Shown here: one piece after another, positions 1-9,654 of the stretch | How the letters are laid out: every line of letters starts with the position of its first letter | Numbering within the stretch: the stretch's first letter is position 1 | Assembly: GCF_008107445.1 (NCBI RefSeq) | Contig: NZ_VSLD01000005.1 | Span: 124,001 to 188,000 of the forward strand | DNA from: Arthrobacter echini | Lineage (GTDB): Bacteria > Actinomycetota > Actinomycetes > Actinomycetales > Micrococcaceae | Direction of reading: 5' to 3' | Length of the DNA: 64,000 bases | Notes under the pieces: model-generated | Databases searched by the model: none | What the model was told of the DNA's origin: nothing | The model's input: only the letters and a program-made list of their open reading frames with translations | Position numbers and translations under genes: made by a program

Positions 1-64
1 AGCCACTGGCCGAAGAACCGCCCTGCGGTGACGGAGAGGGCGAGGTCTGCTATAGAACTAGGGT

Positions 65-604
65 ATGAACGTTCGTACCCCTGACCCCAACCCGGGCTGG
101 CTCTCCGACGAAGATCTGTACGAGGCCCGCCGCCGCCTGCCGATGGTCTACGTGGAGGCGATCCCTGTGCGCTGTGATGCGTTGGGCTACGTCGACGAGG
201 TGGGCCTGCTGCTTCAGGCGAACGAACAGGGCGAGATGGTGCGCACGTTCGTCTCGGGGCGCGTGATGTACCGGGAGACCATCAGGGCGGCCCTGCTGCG
301 GCACTTGGAGAAGGACCTCGGACCGCTGGCCCTGCCGCAGCTGTCCCCCTCTCCCCTGCCCTTCACCATCGCCGAGTACTTCCCGTCTCCCTCGGAGACC
401 GGGCTGACCGACGACCGCCAGCACGCCGTCGCATTGGCCTACCTGATTCCGGTGACAGGCGAATGCAACCCGCGCCAGGACGCCCTCGAGCTGTCCTGGA
501 TGACGCCGGCGGAGGCACTGAGCCCCGCGATCCAGGCCGAGTTCTCCGGTGGACGCGCCGATCTGCTCCGCCAGGCACTGGCTCACGCCGGGTGGGGTCG
601 CTGA
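65..604 (+). CDS. Degenerate NUDIX-fold protein (DUF4916-like)
   Basis: A 179-residue cytosolic protein resembling the actinobacterial NUDIX-family/DUF4916 group. A Nudix-box-like stretch sits at residues 65-86: the first Gly, the following Glu, the Arg and the closing Gly are in register. The catalytic REUxEE glutamates are replaced by His, Lys and Asp, so pyrophosphohydrolase activity is doubtful and a binding or structural role is possible. There is no signal peptide or membrane segment. The ATG at 65 has no Shine-Dalgarno site; a -10-like TAGAAC at 53-58 ends 6 nt before it, which suggests a leaderless transcript. DUF6707 follows 69 nt downstream on the same strand. The family call is good; the substrate is unknown. 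Confidence 0.7.
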   Translation: MNVRTPDPNPGWLSDEDLYEARRRLPMVYVEAIPVRCDALGYVDEVGLLLQANEQGEMVRTFVSGRVMYRETIRAALLRHLEKDLGPLALPQLSPSPLPFTIAEYFPSPSETGLTDDRQHAVALAYLIPVTGECNPRQDALELSWMTPAEALSPAIQAEFSGGRADLLRQALAHAGWGR

Positions 605-673
605 GCAGGAACACCACCACGGGCAGGTCGTAACATCGGGGCGCTGCAGGGCGCACACCCAGGAGGGGATCGA

Positions 674-1537
674 GTGGCGGACAAGGACATGACGGGACTG
701 CGCGCGGTGCCTGCGGACCGGCTCACGGTCGGAGACATGCTCGCGCTTCCACGGGACGAGGGGACGGCGGAGGTCACCTCCGTGGAGGTGGAGCACGACG
801 ATTTCGGGATCGCCGCGCTCATCGTCGCCACCGTCGAGGACGGGCGCCGCATCTCGATCGCCAGTGGGTCGCTGGTCCACCTCGAGCCCGCCGACACGGA
901 GCTCGGGGTCTCGGCCGTGGCGGCCGACCACGGATCGCCCGAAGCACTCGTGGCCCAGATTGCCCGGACCCATGAGCACAATCCTGCCCTGCAGGAGATT
1001 GCCGGACGCCTGGCACGAGGGATCAATCTCAAGGCCGGGAGTAATCTCCAGGATCTGCACCAGCTCGCCACCACCCTGCTCGTCGACGAGGCGGACACGG
1101 CCGCGGCCCTCGGCATCGCCGATCTGCTCGCCGGGCAGCCCTTCGACGGGAACTTCGGTCGCTGGAAGTGGATCGAGGGCGGCCTGGCGATCGCGGCCTA
1201 TCTCACGCGGCACGACGACGAGCGGTCCGCTGGGTACTCCGCGGCCATCCTCGCGGCCGACGCGGCCGAGACGGATCCGCTGCGCGCGAAGACGGCGGCC
1301 ATGTACCGGCAGCGGCAACTGAACGAGCCCAATGTGTACGACCCGGAGATCCTGCGGGCAGCCGCGGCCGGGCAGGATGACGTCGAGCGCGACTGGCGCG
1401 TGCTGCGCATCGGCGTGCTGCTCTATCTGCGGGCGCACGGCGGCTCCCAGACCCTGGGCCGCGAGGTGCTCGAACGGCGCATCGCCGCGGAACTCGCCGC
1501 CGTCGCCGCCCTGAACGGGCGACTGGGGGAGCGCTGA
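674..1537 (+). CDS. DUF6707-like conserved actinobacterial protein
   Basis: A 287-residue soluble protein starting at GTG 674 with a strong AGGAGG upstream (about 660-665). The first 75 residues are beta-rich and hydrophilic, with a Val/Asp/Glu alternation like a small barrel. The remainder (about 85-285) is Ala/Leu-rich and looks helical, with TPR-like spacing, matching proteins annotated DUF6707 in Micrococcaceae as far as I recall them. No catalytic motif, signal peptide or membrane helix is visible. It sits between the Nudix-like gene and tgt, all on the same strand, but tgt seems to have its own promoter. Function is not known. Confidence 0.6.
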   Translation: MADKDMTGLRAVPADRLTVGDMLALPRDEGTAEVTSVEVEHDDFGIAALIVATVEDGRRISIASGSLVHLEPADTELGVSAVAADHGSPEALVAQIARTHEHNPALQEIAGRLARGINLKAGSNLQDLHQLATTLLVDEADTAAALGIADLLAGQPFDGNFGRWKWIEGGLAIAAYLTRHDDERSAGYSAAILAADAAETDPLRAKTAAMYRQRQLNEPNVYDPEILRAAAAGQDDVERDWRVLRIGVLLYLRAHGGSQTLGREVLERRIAAELAAVAALNGRLGER

Positions 1538-1560
1538 ACGGGTGATCGGCGGAGCGCTGA

Positions 1561-2865
<1,305 letters not shown>

Positions 2866-2930
2866 GTCCCCTGCCGGTCCCGATGCATCGGGACTGGCCG
2901 CTCCGGAGTCCGGTCGGGCAGACTAGGAGG

Positions 2931-3755
2931 ATGTCCATCACCGAGTCATCCGCAGCCCCTGTCACCCTGACCATCGCCGGATCGGAGGCAACCGGCGGTG
3001 CCGGCGCCCAGGCCGATCTGCGCACTTTCCAGGAACTCGGCGTCTTCGGTATCACGGCGCTGACCTGCATCGTCTCCTTCGACCCCGAGCACGACTGGCA
3101 GCATCGCTTCGTGCCCATCGACCAGCAGGTCATCGCCGATCAGCTCGAGGCGATCCAGGCCACCTACCCGCTCTCCACGGTCAAGCTCGGCATGCTCGGT
3201 ACACCCGCCACCATCGACACCGTGGCCGCCACACTGCAGAGCCAGGAGTGGGGGAACGTGGTGCTCGATCCCGTGCTCATCTGCAAGGGCCAGGAGCCCG
3301 GCGCGGCCCTCGACACCGATAAGGCGCTCACAGCGAAGATCCTGCCGCTGGCCACCTTCGTCACCCCGAACCATTTCGAGGCCGAATCGCTCTCCGGCAC
3401 GAGCATCACGAGTCTCGACGACCTGAAGGAAGCCGCCCGCATCATCCACCGCAAGAGCGGCGCCGTCGTCCTCGCCAAGGGCGGCGTGCGCATCGAGGGC
3501 CCGGACGCCGTTGACGTCTACTTCGACGGCGAGACCCTCGAGGTGCTGTCCACCCCGAAGATCGGCGACGTCGCCGTCAGCGGTGCAGGATGCACCCTCG
3601 CCGCCGCAGTCGCGGCGGAACTCGCCAAGGGTGCCACACCGCTCGACGCCGCGCGGACCGCGAAGGATTTCGTGACGGAGGGCATCCGGAACCGGCTCAC
3701 CTCCAATGCACCGTTCGACGCCGTCCGGCAGGGCGGGCCGCGCTCCTCGGACTGA
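2931..3755 (+). CDS. pdxK: Pyridoxine/pyridoxal kinase, ThiD-like
   Basis: A 274-residue PfkB/ThiD-fold kinase that phosphorylates B6 vitamers (vitamin B6 salvage). The N-terminal [20 protein letters not shown] is the ThiD/PdxK signature. [18 protein letters not shown] and the C-terminal GAGCTLAAA anion-hole/ATP segment with Cys match the Gram-positive ThiD-like PdxK subgroup better than true HMP-P kinase. A role in thiamine synthesis cannot be excluded by eye. The AGGAGG immediately before the ATG has zero spacing and cannot serve as a Shine-Dalgarno site; CAGACT at 2919-2924 followed by exactly 6 nt suggests a leaderless start instead. It lies 65 nt after tgt and ends at a terminator convergent with the LytR_C gene. 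Confidence 0.85.
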   Translation: MSITESSAAPVTLTIAGSEATGGAGAQADLRTFQELGVFGITALTCIVSFDPEHDWQHRFVPIDQQVIADQLEAIQATYPLSTVKLGMLGTPATIDTVAATLQSQEWGNVVLDPVLICKGQEPGAALDTDKALTAKILPLATFVTPNHFEAESLSGTSITSLDDLKEAARIIHRKSGAVVLAKGGVRIEGPDAVDVYFDGETLEVLSTPKIGDVAVSGAGCTLAAAVAAELAKGATPLDAARTAKDFVTEGIRNRLTSNAPFDAVRQGGPRSSD

Positions 3756-3762
3756 TCCGCGT

Positions 3763-3785
3763 CAGGGGATGCACGGCGTCCCCTG
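3763..3785. terminator. Hairpin between convergent pdxK and LytR_C genes
   Basis: Perfect 7-bp inverted repeat CAGGGGA/TCCCCTG with a 9-nt loop in the short gap between two convergent genes. There is no T-tract on either side, so this is a probable but not classical terminator. Confidence 0.5.
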
Positions 3786-3803
3786 CTACGTGCTGCAGTC
3801 TCG

Positions 3804-4502
3804 CTAGGGAGCCGTCGGCGTGGCCTCCGGCGTCGGAGCCTGCTCTTCCTCGGCGCTGCAGGACAACCCCGCGGGCGTTTCATCGATCCCCTGCGGCGCC
3901 GCAAGTCCCTTGTAGGCAGAGCCCAGGATCACGTCGACCGAACGGTCCTCGCGCTCATCGGACACGAAGATCGCGTCCGGGATGGTGCGTTGCAGCGTGA
4001 AGGCGTTGGCTTGCCCACCCTCTCCGGCGACGATGATAGCCGTCATGCCCGTCGGTTCCACGTCCCTGTTCCCGACCTCGCGGACCGCGAAAGCACGCCC
4101 GCGCAGTTGCTCGGCCGCGGTTCCGGCGAGACCGCCGATGGTGGTGCTGTTGTAGACGTCGACGGTGATCGAGCTCGGGTCCTGGAGATCGAACGGCCCG
4201 GCGGGGCAGTCCGAGGCCGAGGTGGAGGTCGACGAGGGCGTGCGCTCGAGGGCGTCGAGGGTGATGTCTCCACGGGCCATGCCGACCGCCAGATACACAG
4301 CCGCCGCCACCAGACCGACCAGCAGCACGAGGACTACACCGTGACGGATCCGCCGCGTCGAGATTCGCCGCCGGTCTGCTGCGTCGTCGGTCTCGAAGGT
4401 GCTGCCCAGATCCGTCTCCGTGACGATCCGCTGGCCGTGCCACTCGGTGGGGTCCCGCCTTGCCCTGGCGCGTTGCTTGCGCTTCGACTCCTGCCCGCTC
4501 AT
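3804..4502 (-). CDS. LytR C-terminal-domain membrane protein
   Basis: A 232-residue single-pass membrane protein. The N-terminal 50 residues are highly basic and cytoplasmic. One helix (about residues 55-75, rich in V/L/A) is followed by an extracytoplasmic LytR_C domain (about 105-200, with VDVYNSTTIGGLAGTAAEQL typical of the family) and a Pro/Thr/Glu tail. The LytR_C domain accompanies LytR-CpsA-Psr wall-polymer ligases, but the catalytic LCP domain is absent, so this is a stand-alone accessory protein of unknown function at the cell wall. The gene is monocistronic, convergent with pdxK, and 135 nt downstream of rbsK on the same strand. Confidence 0.8.
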   Translation of the reverse strand: MSGQESKRKQRARARRDPTEWHGQRIVTETDLGSTFETDDAADRRRISTRRIRHGVVLVLLVGLVAAAVYLAVGMARGDITLDALERTPSSTSTSASDCPAGPFDLQDPSSITVDVYNSTTIGGLAGTAAEQLRGRAFAVREVGNRDVEPTGMTAIIVAGEGGQANAFTLQRTIPDAIFVSDEREDRSVDVILGSAYKGLAAPQGIDETPAGLSCSAEEEQAPTPEATPTAP

Positions 4503-4637
4503 CGGGCATCACCAGGGTTCCGGGGGCGAACTGTTCTGAGGATCACTGCCCCAGCCTAGGTAATCGTCTCCCCCAATGGAACGCGGGCCCGTTTCCCGGC
4601 ATGGCGGCAGCTCGCGTGATGGCCGACGGGCCCGCCC

Positions 4638-5555
4638 CTACTGCGCCTGCAGCGGCAGATCGTCGTCGAGCGCTGGGTAGGAGGGCTGGGCGCCGGCATG
4701 CTGGACCGCATAGGCACCCACCTGCACGGCGAACCGGACGGAGTCCTCGAGTCCGCTCCCTTCCGCGAGTCGTACGGCGAGCGCACCGACGAAGGCATCT
4801 CCTGCCCCCGTGCTGTCCACGGCATCCACGCGAGGGGCGGGCACCGCAATTATTCCGCCGCCGTCGGACACCAGGGCACCAGCAGCGCCCAGCGTCATCA
4901 CCACCGATGCCAGCCCGCACTCCAGCAGAGCCTCGACGACGCTCTGCTCATCGGAAGCCTCGCGGCCCCCGAGCTGAGCCAGGACGAGCGCGCCCTCGTG
5001 TTCGTTGACCACCAGCGGATCGGCGAGGAGGAGCGCCTCGCGGTTGAGGTGTATGACCGGCGCCAGATTGAGGATCACCCGCCCCGAGCCCAGTCGCATG
5101 GCGGCCTCGGTGGTGTCTGCGGGGACCTCGCCCTGCGCTACGACGACTGCAGCGTCCGCGATGGTCTCCGCAGCAGAGTCCACCAGCGCGGGGGTGGCTT
5201 CAGCGTTCGCTCCGGGAACCACCACGATGGTGTTCTCGCCGTCATCGGAGACCTCGACGATGGCGATGCCCGTGGTGCCGGGCGACCTGCGGACAGCTCG
5301 CAGGTCGACGCCGGCGCTCGTCAACATCGAGAGTCCGGTGTCCGCATACTCGTCCGAGCCCACGGCGCCGATCATGGTGACGTGACCGCCGAGCAGCGCT
5401 GCCGCGACCGCCTGATTGGCTCCCTTGCCGCCGGGCAGCACGGTCAGCGACCGGCCGCGCACGGTCTCCCCAGGTCTGGGATGCCGCTCCAGCGTGACCA
5501 CGAGGTCGACATTGATGGAGCCGACGACGACGATCCTGGGCGACCCTGTATTCAT
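4638..5555 (-). CDS. rbsK: Ribokinase
   Basis: A 305-residue PfkB-family sugar kinase that phosphorylates D-ribose to ribose 5-phosphate. It contains both family signatures: the N-terminal GGKGANQAVAAALLGG segment (residues about 42-57) and the C-terminal DSTGAGDAFVGALA segment carrying the catalytic Asp and the GAGD anion hole. SINVD near the N terminus is the usual ribokinase substrate strand. No rbsDACB transport genes or LacI regulator lie beside it, so it stands alone. A methyltransferase pseudogene precedes it on the same strand. Other pentose or nucleoside substrates are possible, but the ribokinase subgroup fits best. Confidence 0.88.
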   Translation of the reverse strand: MNTGSPRIVVVGSINVDLVVTLERHPRPGETVRGRSLTVLPGGKGANQAVAAALLGGHVTMIGAVGSDEYADTGLSMLTSAGVDLRAVRRSPGTTGIAIVEVSDDGENTIVVVPGANAEATPALVDSAAETIADAAVVVAQGEVPADTTEAAMRLGSGRVILNLAPVIHLNREALLLADPLVVNEHEGALVLAQLGGREASDEQSVVEALLECGLASVVMTLGAAGALVSDGGGIIAVPAPRVDAVDSTGAGDAFVGALAVRLAEGSGLEDSVRFAVQVGAYAVQHAGAQPSYPALDDDLPLQAQ

Positions 5556-5645
5556 GCCGCGAGTCTCTCATCCTGATCGGCAGGCGTGACACGACTGGGC
5601 TCACACAACTGCCTCAAGTGACCGGTTGTCCGTGGTGAGGCTGTC

Positions 5646-6127
5646 TCAGGTGTTGGGAGCGATCCCGCGCCCAGTACGAGCCACGGCCAGGAGCTCGAAC
5701 CCTCCGGTGGGTGACCCGACCTCCTCGAAGAGGGCCTGGCGCAGGGCCTTCTGCTTGTCATGCGCGCCCTTGGATCGGTGACGAAGTGCAGGACCAATTG
5801 GGGGAGCAGCACATCCTTGGAATCGTCCTGATACGGCAACTCCTCGGCGCTGCACCGATCGACTTCGACGCCCTGATTGCGGGTACGACACTCAGCGACG
5901 AACGGCGCGGACGGATCGCAGGCCGTCACCGCCGTCGCGCCAAGCCGTTCCGCCAGGACCCTTGTCAAAGCACCAGGACCACATCCCACATCGATGGCAG
6001 ACCATCCACTCTCGACCCCCGCCCAGTCGGCGAACGCTATCGCGAGCGGGTTGGAGTAGCGCCCCATGAAAGCATCGTAATCCTTCCCTGACTTCTGGAA
6101 GGTGGCAGCACCCTCGACAGGTTTCAT
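5646..6127 (-). pseudogene. Class I SAM methyltransferase, internally deleted and frameshifted
   Basis: The ATG at 6127 has a good GAGGAG site upstream. The first about 120 residues form the N-terminal half of a methyltransferase: the SAM-binding strand VGCGPGALT, then the LPYQDDSKDVLLPQLVLHF region where family members have motif IV. Near 5760-5770 the frame breaks. The next frame carries an ending (KALRQALFEEV then GGFELLAVARTGRG) that matches the extreme C terminus of this family, with roughly 80-100 residues missing between the two parts. An internal deletion with frameshift therefore removed the substrate-binding half. The product would be non-functional. Confidence 0.75.
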
Positions 6128-6334
6128 CACCCGCTCCTCATCCGGAGGCGCGCCGTCTCCCACATTCAGATTATTCCGCTCGTAGCGCTTCTGCAGCCCA
6201 TTTCTGGACATTCCTGCCAACCGCACTGGTTCCCTATGGATAGCCGCCGTGCTCCAGTGGTCAGCTGAGAAGAGCTACTACTGTCAGCCGGCATGCGAAT
6301 GGAAGCCAGACCCTGAGCGGAACATACTGGGACC

Positions 6335-7288
6335 ATGCCTACGGATGCCCCCATCGACCTGCTGCCCGACGCTCCTGCCCTGCCCTCGGAGGAAAATCGC
6401 CCCGTGCAAGGGTTGCTCCTCGATGTCGACGGACCGATCGCCAGTCCTGAAACCCGGACGGTGCCGCCCGGCATCATCACGGATCTGCTGCTCCTCGCCG
6501 CGGCGGGGTGGCCCGTGGTCTTCAATACCGGTCGCTCGGACCACTTCATCCGGACACAGGTGATGCAGTCGATGCTCGATGTCGGGATCCCGGCCGGCGT
6601 CACCTTCCACGCGGTCTGCGAGAAGGGCGGAACCTGGTTCTCCTTCACGGCCGACGGCGCCGGGGAGGTCTTCGTCGACCAGGGACTCGCGCTGCCCACC
6701 AGCTTCGCCGACGACATACGGGATCTCGTGGAGGAGAAGTACGCGCACCTCATGTTCTTCGACGAGACGAAGCTCGCCATGGTGTCCGTGGAGCAGTCAC
6801 TCGCCGCGAAGAATGCCGAGTACCTCGAGGGCCAGGCCCACTTCGACAACGACGTGTTCAACGTCATGCACAGCCACGACATGGGCGTACGCCGGCTGGA
6901 ACGCGACGAGCCGGACAGCGCGGGGGAGGTCGGGTACCGGATCGATCCGACCATCATCTCCACCGACATCGAGTCGGTCCGCGTAGGCAAGGACCTCGGG
7001 GCGGAGCGGGCCCTGACACTCGTGGCACCGCTCATGGACCTCCCCCACACCTGGCGGACCGTGGGCGACTCCCGCACCGACTACGCCATGGCCGACTACC
7101 TGCACGAGCAGGGCTTCGACGTCGCGCACGTGGACGTCCGCCCGGCCGACGGCATTCCGGACAAGCCCTACGAGGTTGTCACCGAGGGTCCACTCATCCA
7201 CGAGGAAGCGGGAGCCGCGTTCTTCGCGCGCTGTGTAGCGTCACTCTCCTGGAATGCCGGCGGCCCCGACGGGGTAGCCCGGCACTGA
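6335..7288 (+). CDS. HAD-superfamily (Cof/IIB-like) phosphatase with atypical motif I
   Basis: A 317-residue soluble protein with all four HAD motifs in order: motif I LLLDVDGP (about residues 27-34), motif II FNTGRS, the motif III Lys in RVGKDLGAERAL, and motif IV TVGDSRTDYAMADYL. The fold and order resemble Cof-type or sucrose-phosphatase-like C2-cap enzymes. The Thr that usually follows DxDG is Pro here, which may affect activity. No sugar or nucleotide specificity can be read from the sequence. CATACT at 6323-6328 lies exactly 6 nt before the ATG with no Shine-Dalgarno site, so a leaderless start is likely. Neighbours give no pathway hint. Confidence 0.72.
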   Translation: MPTDAPIDLLPDAPALPSEENRPVQGLLLDVDGPIASPETRTVPPGIITDLLLLAAAGWPVVFNTGRSDHFIRTQVMQSMLDVGIPAGVTFHAVCEKGGTWFSFTADGAGEVFVDQGLALPTSFADDIRDLVEEKYAHLMFFDETKLAMVSVEQSLAAKNAEYLEGQAHFDNDVFNVMHSHDMGVRRLERDEPDSAGEVGYRIDPTIISTDIESVRVGKDLGAERALTLVAPLMDLPHTWRTVGDSRTDYAMADYLHEQGFDVAHVDVRPADGIPDKPYEVVTEGPLIHEEAGAAFFARCVASLSWNAGGPDGVARH

Positions 7289-7410
7289 GCCCTCGGGCCC
7301 TGCAGGAGCAAATCGGGCAGCGGATACGTTGGATACGAGGGACGGCTCCACGGCCGGCTCCCCCTGCCCGACGAGGGCATCGCTAGGCCACGGAGAGAAC
7401 AGGTCACCGC

Positions 7411-8328
7411 ATGGGCATCATCGATACGTGGAAGCTACAGCTACGCACCACCTTCACCGACGGTGATCCGAGCATTCCGCAGTGGCAGTTCGAATTCGAG
7501 AAGGGCGACGACGTCGGCTACTTCCCGGTGGGCTCCGCCGTCTGGACCGTCCACAGCTCGATGACCCCCACGGTCGCCGGTATCCGGGCCCTCCTGCTGC
7601 AGGCCCTGCACCCCGGCGCCATGGCCGGCGTCCACGCGCACTCGAGCTTCCGCGAGGAACCACTCGGCCGACTTGCCAACACCATCCGGTGGATCTTCAC
7701 GGTGACCTATGGCTCGCGGGTCGCAGCACAGGAGGGTTCGGCCTTCGTGCAGCGCCTCCACACCAGGGTCAACGGAACCTACACCGACAGCAGCGGCAAC
7801 GAGAAGCCCTACTCCGCAGCCGATCCTGAGCTGATCCGCTGGGTGCACCTGGCGTTCACCGACGCCTTCGTCGCGGCGCACAAGGCTTACGGCGGGCCGA
7901 TCCCGGGCGGAGTCGATGCGTATGTGGCGGAGTGGGCGGCGGCCGGGGAGCTCATGGGGCTGCAGGATCCTCCGCGTTCCGAAGCTGAACTGAGGGATCA
8001 GCTCGCGGCGTTCGACGGCGAACTCTCCGACAGCGCACAGGTGCAGGAGACGCTGACCTACATCCGTCGCCCACCACTGCCTCGTTCGCAGCGCATCGGA
8101 TACCAGATCCTGTTCGCGGGGGCGGTGGCCACCCTCGAGCCGAGACACCGCGAGATGCTCGGGCTCACGGTCCCTTCCCTCGGGCTGATCCCCCTGCCCA
8201 TCCGCACGGCCGTGCGACTGGTTCTCGGCGTGATCCGGCTGGGTCTGGGACCCGCGGGTCCGGCCGAGACGGCGGCGAAGAAGCGGATCAGCCGGCTCCG
8301 TGGCATGACCGACACCTCGACGGCCTGA
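7411..8328 (+). CDS. MpaB-type oxygenase domain protein (DUF2236)
   Basis: A 305-residue protein with the DUF2236/MpaB signature LLLQALHPGAMAGVHAHSSF near residues 64-83 and further conserved His and Asp/Glu residues (GVHAHS; WVHLAFTDAF) that in the family help build the haem site of latex-clearing-protein-like oxygenases. It has no signal peptide. A hydrophobic stretch near the C terminus (about 265-290) may contact membrane. The substrate is unknown; characterised relatives act on polyisoprene or unidentified compounds. A paralogue lies at 38.9-39.8 kb. A strong bidirectional terminator follows. Confidence 0.75.
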   Translation: MGIIDTWKLQLRTTFTDGDPSIPQWQFEFEKGDDVGYFPVGSAVWTVHSSMTPTVAGIRALLLQALHPGAMAGVHAHSSFREEPLGRLANTIRWIFTVTYGSRVAAQEGSAFVQRLHTRVNGTYTDSSGNEKPYSAADPELIRWVHLAFTDAFVAAHKAYGGPIPGGVDAYVAEWAAAGELMGLQDPPRSEAELRDQLAAFDGELSDSAQVQETLTYIRRPPLPRSQRIGYQILFAGAVATLEPRHREMLGLTVPSLGLIPLPIRTAVRLVLGVIRLGLGPAGPAETAAKKRISRLRGMTDTSTA

Positions 8329-8333
8329 AGCAC

Positions 8334-8367
8334 AGAAGGACCCCGACCGACAGGCCGGGGTCCTTCT
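8334..8367. terminator. Bidirectional Rho-independent-like terminator
   Basis: Perfect 12-bp inverted repeat AGAAGGACCCCG/CGGGGTCCTTCT with a 10-nt loop between the MpaB gene (+) and tRNA-Ser (-). It is placed to end both transcripts. Confidence 0.8.
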
Positions 8368-8379
8368 GAGGTGCTACAG

Positions 8380-8464
8380 CGGAGGATGGGGGATTTGAAC
8401 CCCCGAGGGCGTGAACCCAACACGCGTTCCAGGCGTGCGCCATAGGCCGCTAGGCGAATCCTCC
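8380..8464 (-). tRNA. tRNA-Ser(GGA)
   Basis: Read on the minus strand it begins GGAGGAT and ends ATCCTCCG, closing a 7-bp acceptor stem. The anticodon loop CTGGAAC gives GGA. The T arm GGGGGTTCAAATCCCCC is intact, and a long class II variable arm fits serine. CCA is not encoded. Confidence 0.95.
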
Positions 8465-8566
8465 TCGTTGGAGCAGATCCCAGAATACCCATACATGGTG
8501 ATCCTGCCGAATCACGGCGTCCCGACTGTCCCTGAGACCGATTCAGGAGCTACGTGGGCAACTGTG

Positions 8567-8572
8567 TAGACT
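8567..8572 (+). promoter_or_regulatory. -10 box of the SRP RNA promoter
   Basis: TAGACT ends 7 nt before the predicted 5' end of the SRP RNA at 8580, the spacing expected between an actinobacterial -10 element and the transcription start. Confidence 0.6.
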
Positions 8573-8579
8573 ATTCGCT

Positions 8580-8667
8580 GGCCCCCCATGTGGTGTCACC
8601 CTGTGAACTCCCCCAGGACCGGAAGGTAGCAAGGGTAAGCGGGCTCTGGCAGGTGCATGGGGGGTCT
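8580..8667 (+). ncRNA. ffs: Small bacterial signal recognition particle RNA (4.5S-like)
   Basis: The terminal stem GGCCCCCCATG pairs with CATGGGGGGTC. The apical domain contains the conserved Ffh-binding loop sequences (CAGGACCGGAAGGTAGCAAG and the opposing GGGTAAGCGGG). At about 88 nt it lacks the Alu domain, as in most actinobacteria. It lies just upstream of gluQ-dnaX, a location common in Micrococcaceae. Confidence 0.95.
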
Positions 8668-8700
8668 TACCTTTAAGTACCGGCTTCAGGAGGTCGCGCG

Positions 8701-9654
8701 GTGGCAGAGACGGGCACCGGTCGATTCGCGCCGAGCCCCTCGGGCCCTCTCCATGTCGGGAATCTGCGCACCGCCGTCCTCGCCTGGCTCTTCGCGCGAT
8801 CGACGGGCCGCCGCTTCCTGATCCGCGTCGAGGACCTCGATCGCGTACGGGCCGGCGCAGAGGCCGAACAGCTGGCAGAACTCGCGGCTCTGGGCCTGAT
8901 GTCCGACGCCGCCGTGATCCGCCAGAGCGAGCGGGCCGACCACTACGCCCTCGCCCTCGGCCGGCTGCAGGACCTGGGCCTGGTCTACGAGTGCTTCTGC
9001 ACACGCCGTGACATCGCCGAGGCAGCCAACGCTCCCCACGCGGACCCCGGCTTCTATCCCGGCACCTGCCGGAACCTGGGCGATGCCGAGAGGGCGCGAC
9101 GACGCGCAGAGCGCGCGCCCGCCCTCCGCCTGCGCTCCGGCGTCGACTCCTGGGCGATCGACGACGTCCTGGTCGGCCGCTTCCGGGCCCCGGTGGACGA
9201 CGTCGTGCTGCGACGCAACGACGGCGTGATCTCCTACAACCTCGCCGTGGTCGTGGACGACGCGGCCCAGGGCGTCGACCAGGTGGTGCGCGGCGACGAT
9301 CTGCTCGCCTCCGCTCCCCGGCAGGCCTACCTCGCCTCGCTGCTCGGGCTGGCCATCCCTACGTACGCCCATGTGCCGCTCGCTCTCTCGCCGCAGGGGC
9401 AGCGCTTGGCAAAACGGGACGGCGCTGTGACACTGGAGGACCTCGCGGACCTCGGCCACGCGCCGTCGGCCGTGTTGGCCGCCATCCTCGGCTCGCTCGA
9501 GCTTCCCACCGGCTCACTGGCAGCGGCGCTCGGAGTCTTCGATGCGCAGCGGGTACCTCGTGAGCCGTGGATCGTGGACCCTGCGCACCTGCTCTCCACC
9601 GTCGCCCGTCCGGCACCCGAACAGTCAGCACCAACCGATAAGGTTCATCCGTGA
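8701..9654 (+). CDS. gluQ: Glutamyl-Q tRNA(Asp) synthetase
   Basis: A 317-residue truncated GluRS paralogue that glutamylates the queuosine at position 34 of tRNA-Asp. It has the HIGH-like PSGPLHVGNLR at residues 12-22 and the KMSKS-like LAKRDGA near 237, and lacks the anticodon-binding domain of true GluRS. The zinc site CxC...Y...C (CFC, then YPGTC) matches characterised GluQ-RS. It starts at GTG 8701 with AGGAGG upstream. Its stop overlaps the dnaX GTG start by 4 nt, so the two are translationally coupled. With tgt (1.6 kb) and tRNA-Asp (56.1 kb) in the same window, a queuosine-dependent tRNA modification route is supported. Confidence 0.93.
   Translation: MAETGTGRFAPSPSGPLHVGNLRTAVLAWLFARSTGRRFLIRVEDLDRVRAGAEAEQLAELAALGLMSDAAVIRQSERADHYALALGRLQDLGLVYECFCTRRDIAEAANAPHADPGFYPGTCRNLGDAERARRRAERAPALRLRSGVDSWAIDDVLVGRFRAPVDDVVLRRNDGVISYNLAVVVDDAAQGVDQVVRGDDLLASAPRQAYLASLLGLAIPTYAHVPLALSPQGQRLAKRDGAVTLEDLADLGHAPSAVLAAILGSLELPTGSLAAALGVFDAQRVPREPWIVDPAHLLSTVARPAPEQSAPTDKVHP

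Noticed and set aside
2925-2930. AGGAGG as the Shine-Dalgarno site of pdxK
   Set aside because: It touches the ATG with no spacer. A -10-like hexamer with the recurrent 6-nt spacing explains the start better.
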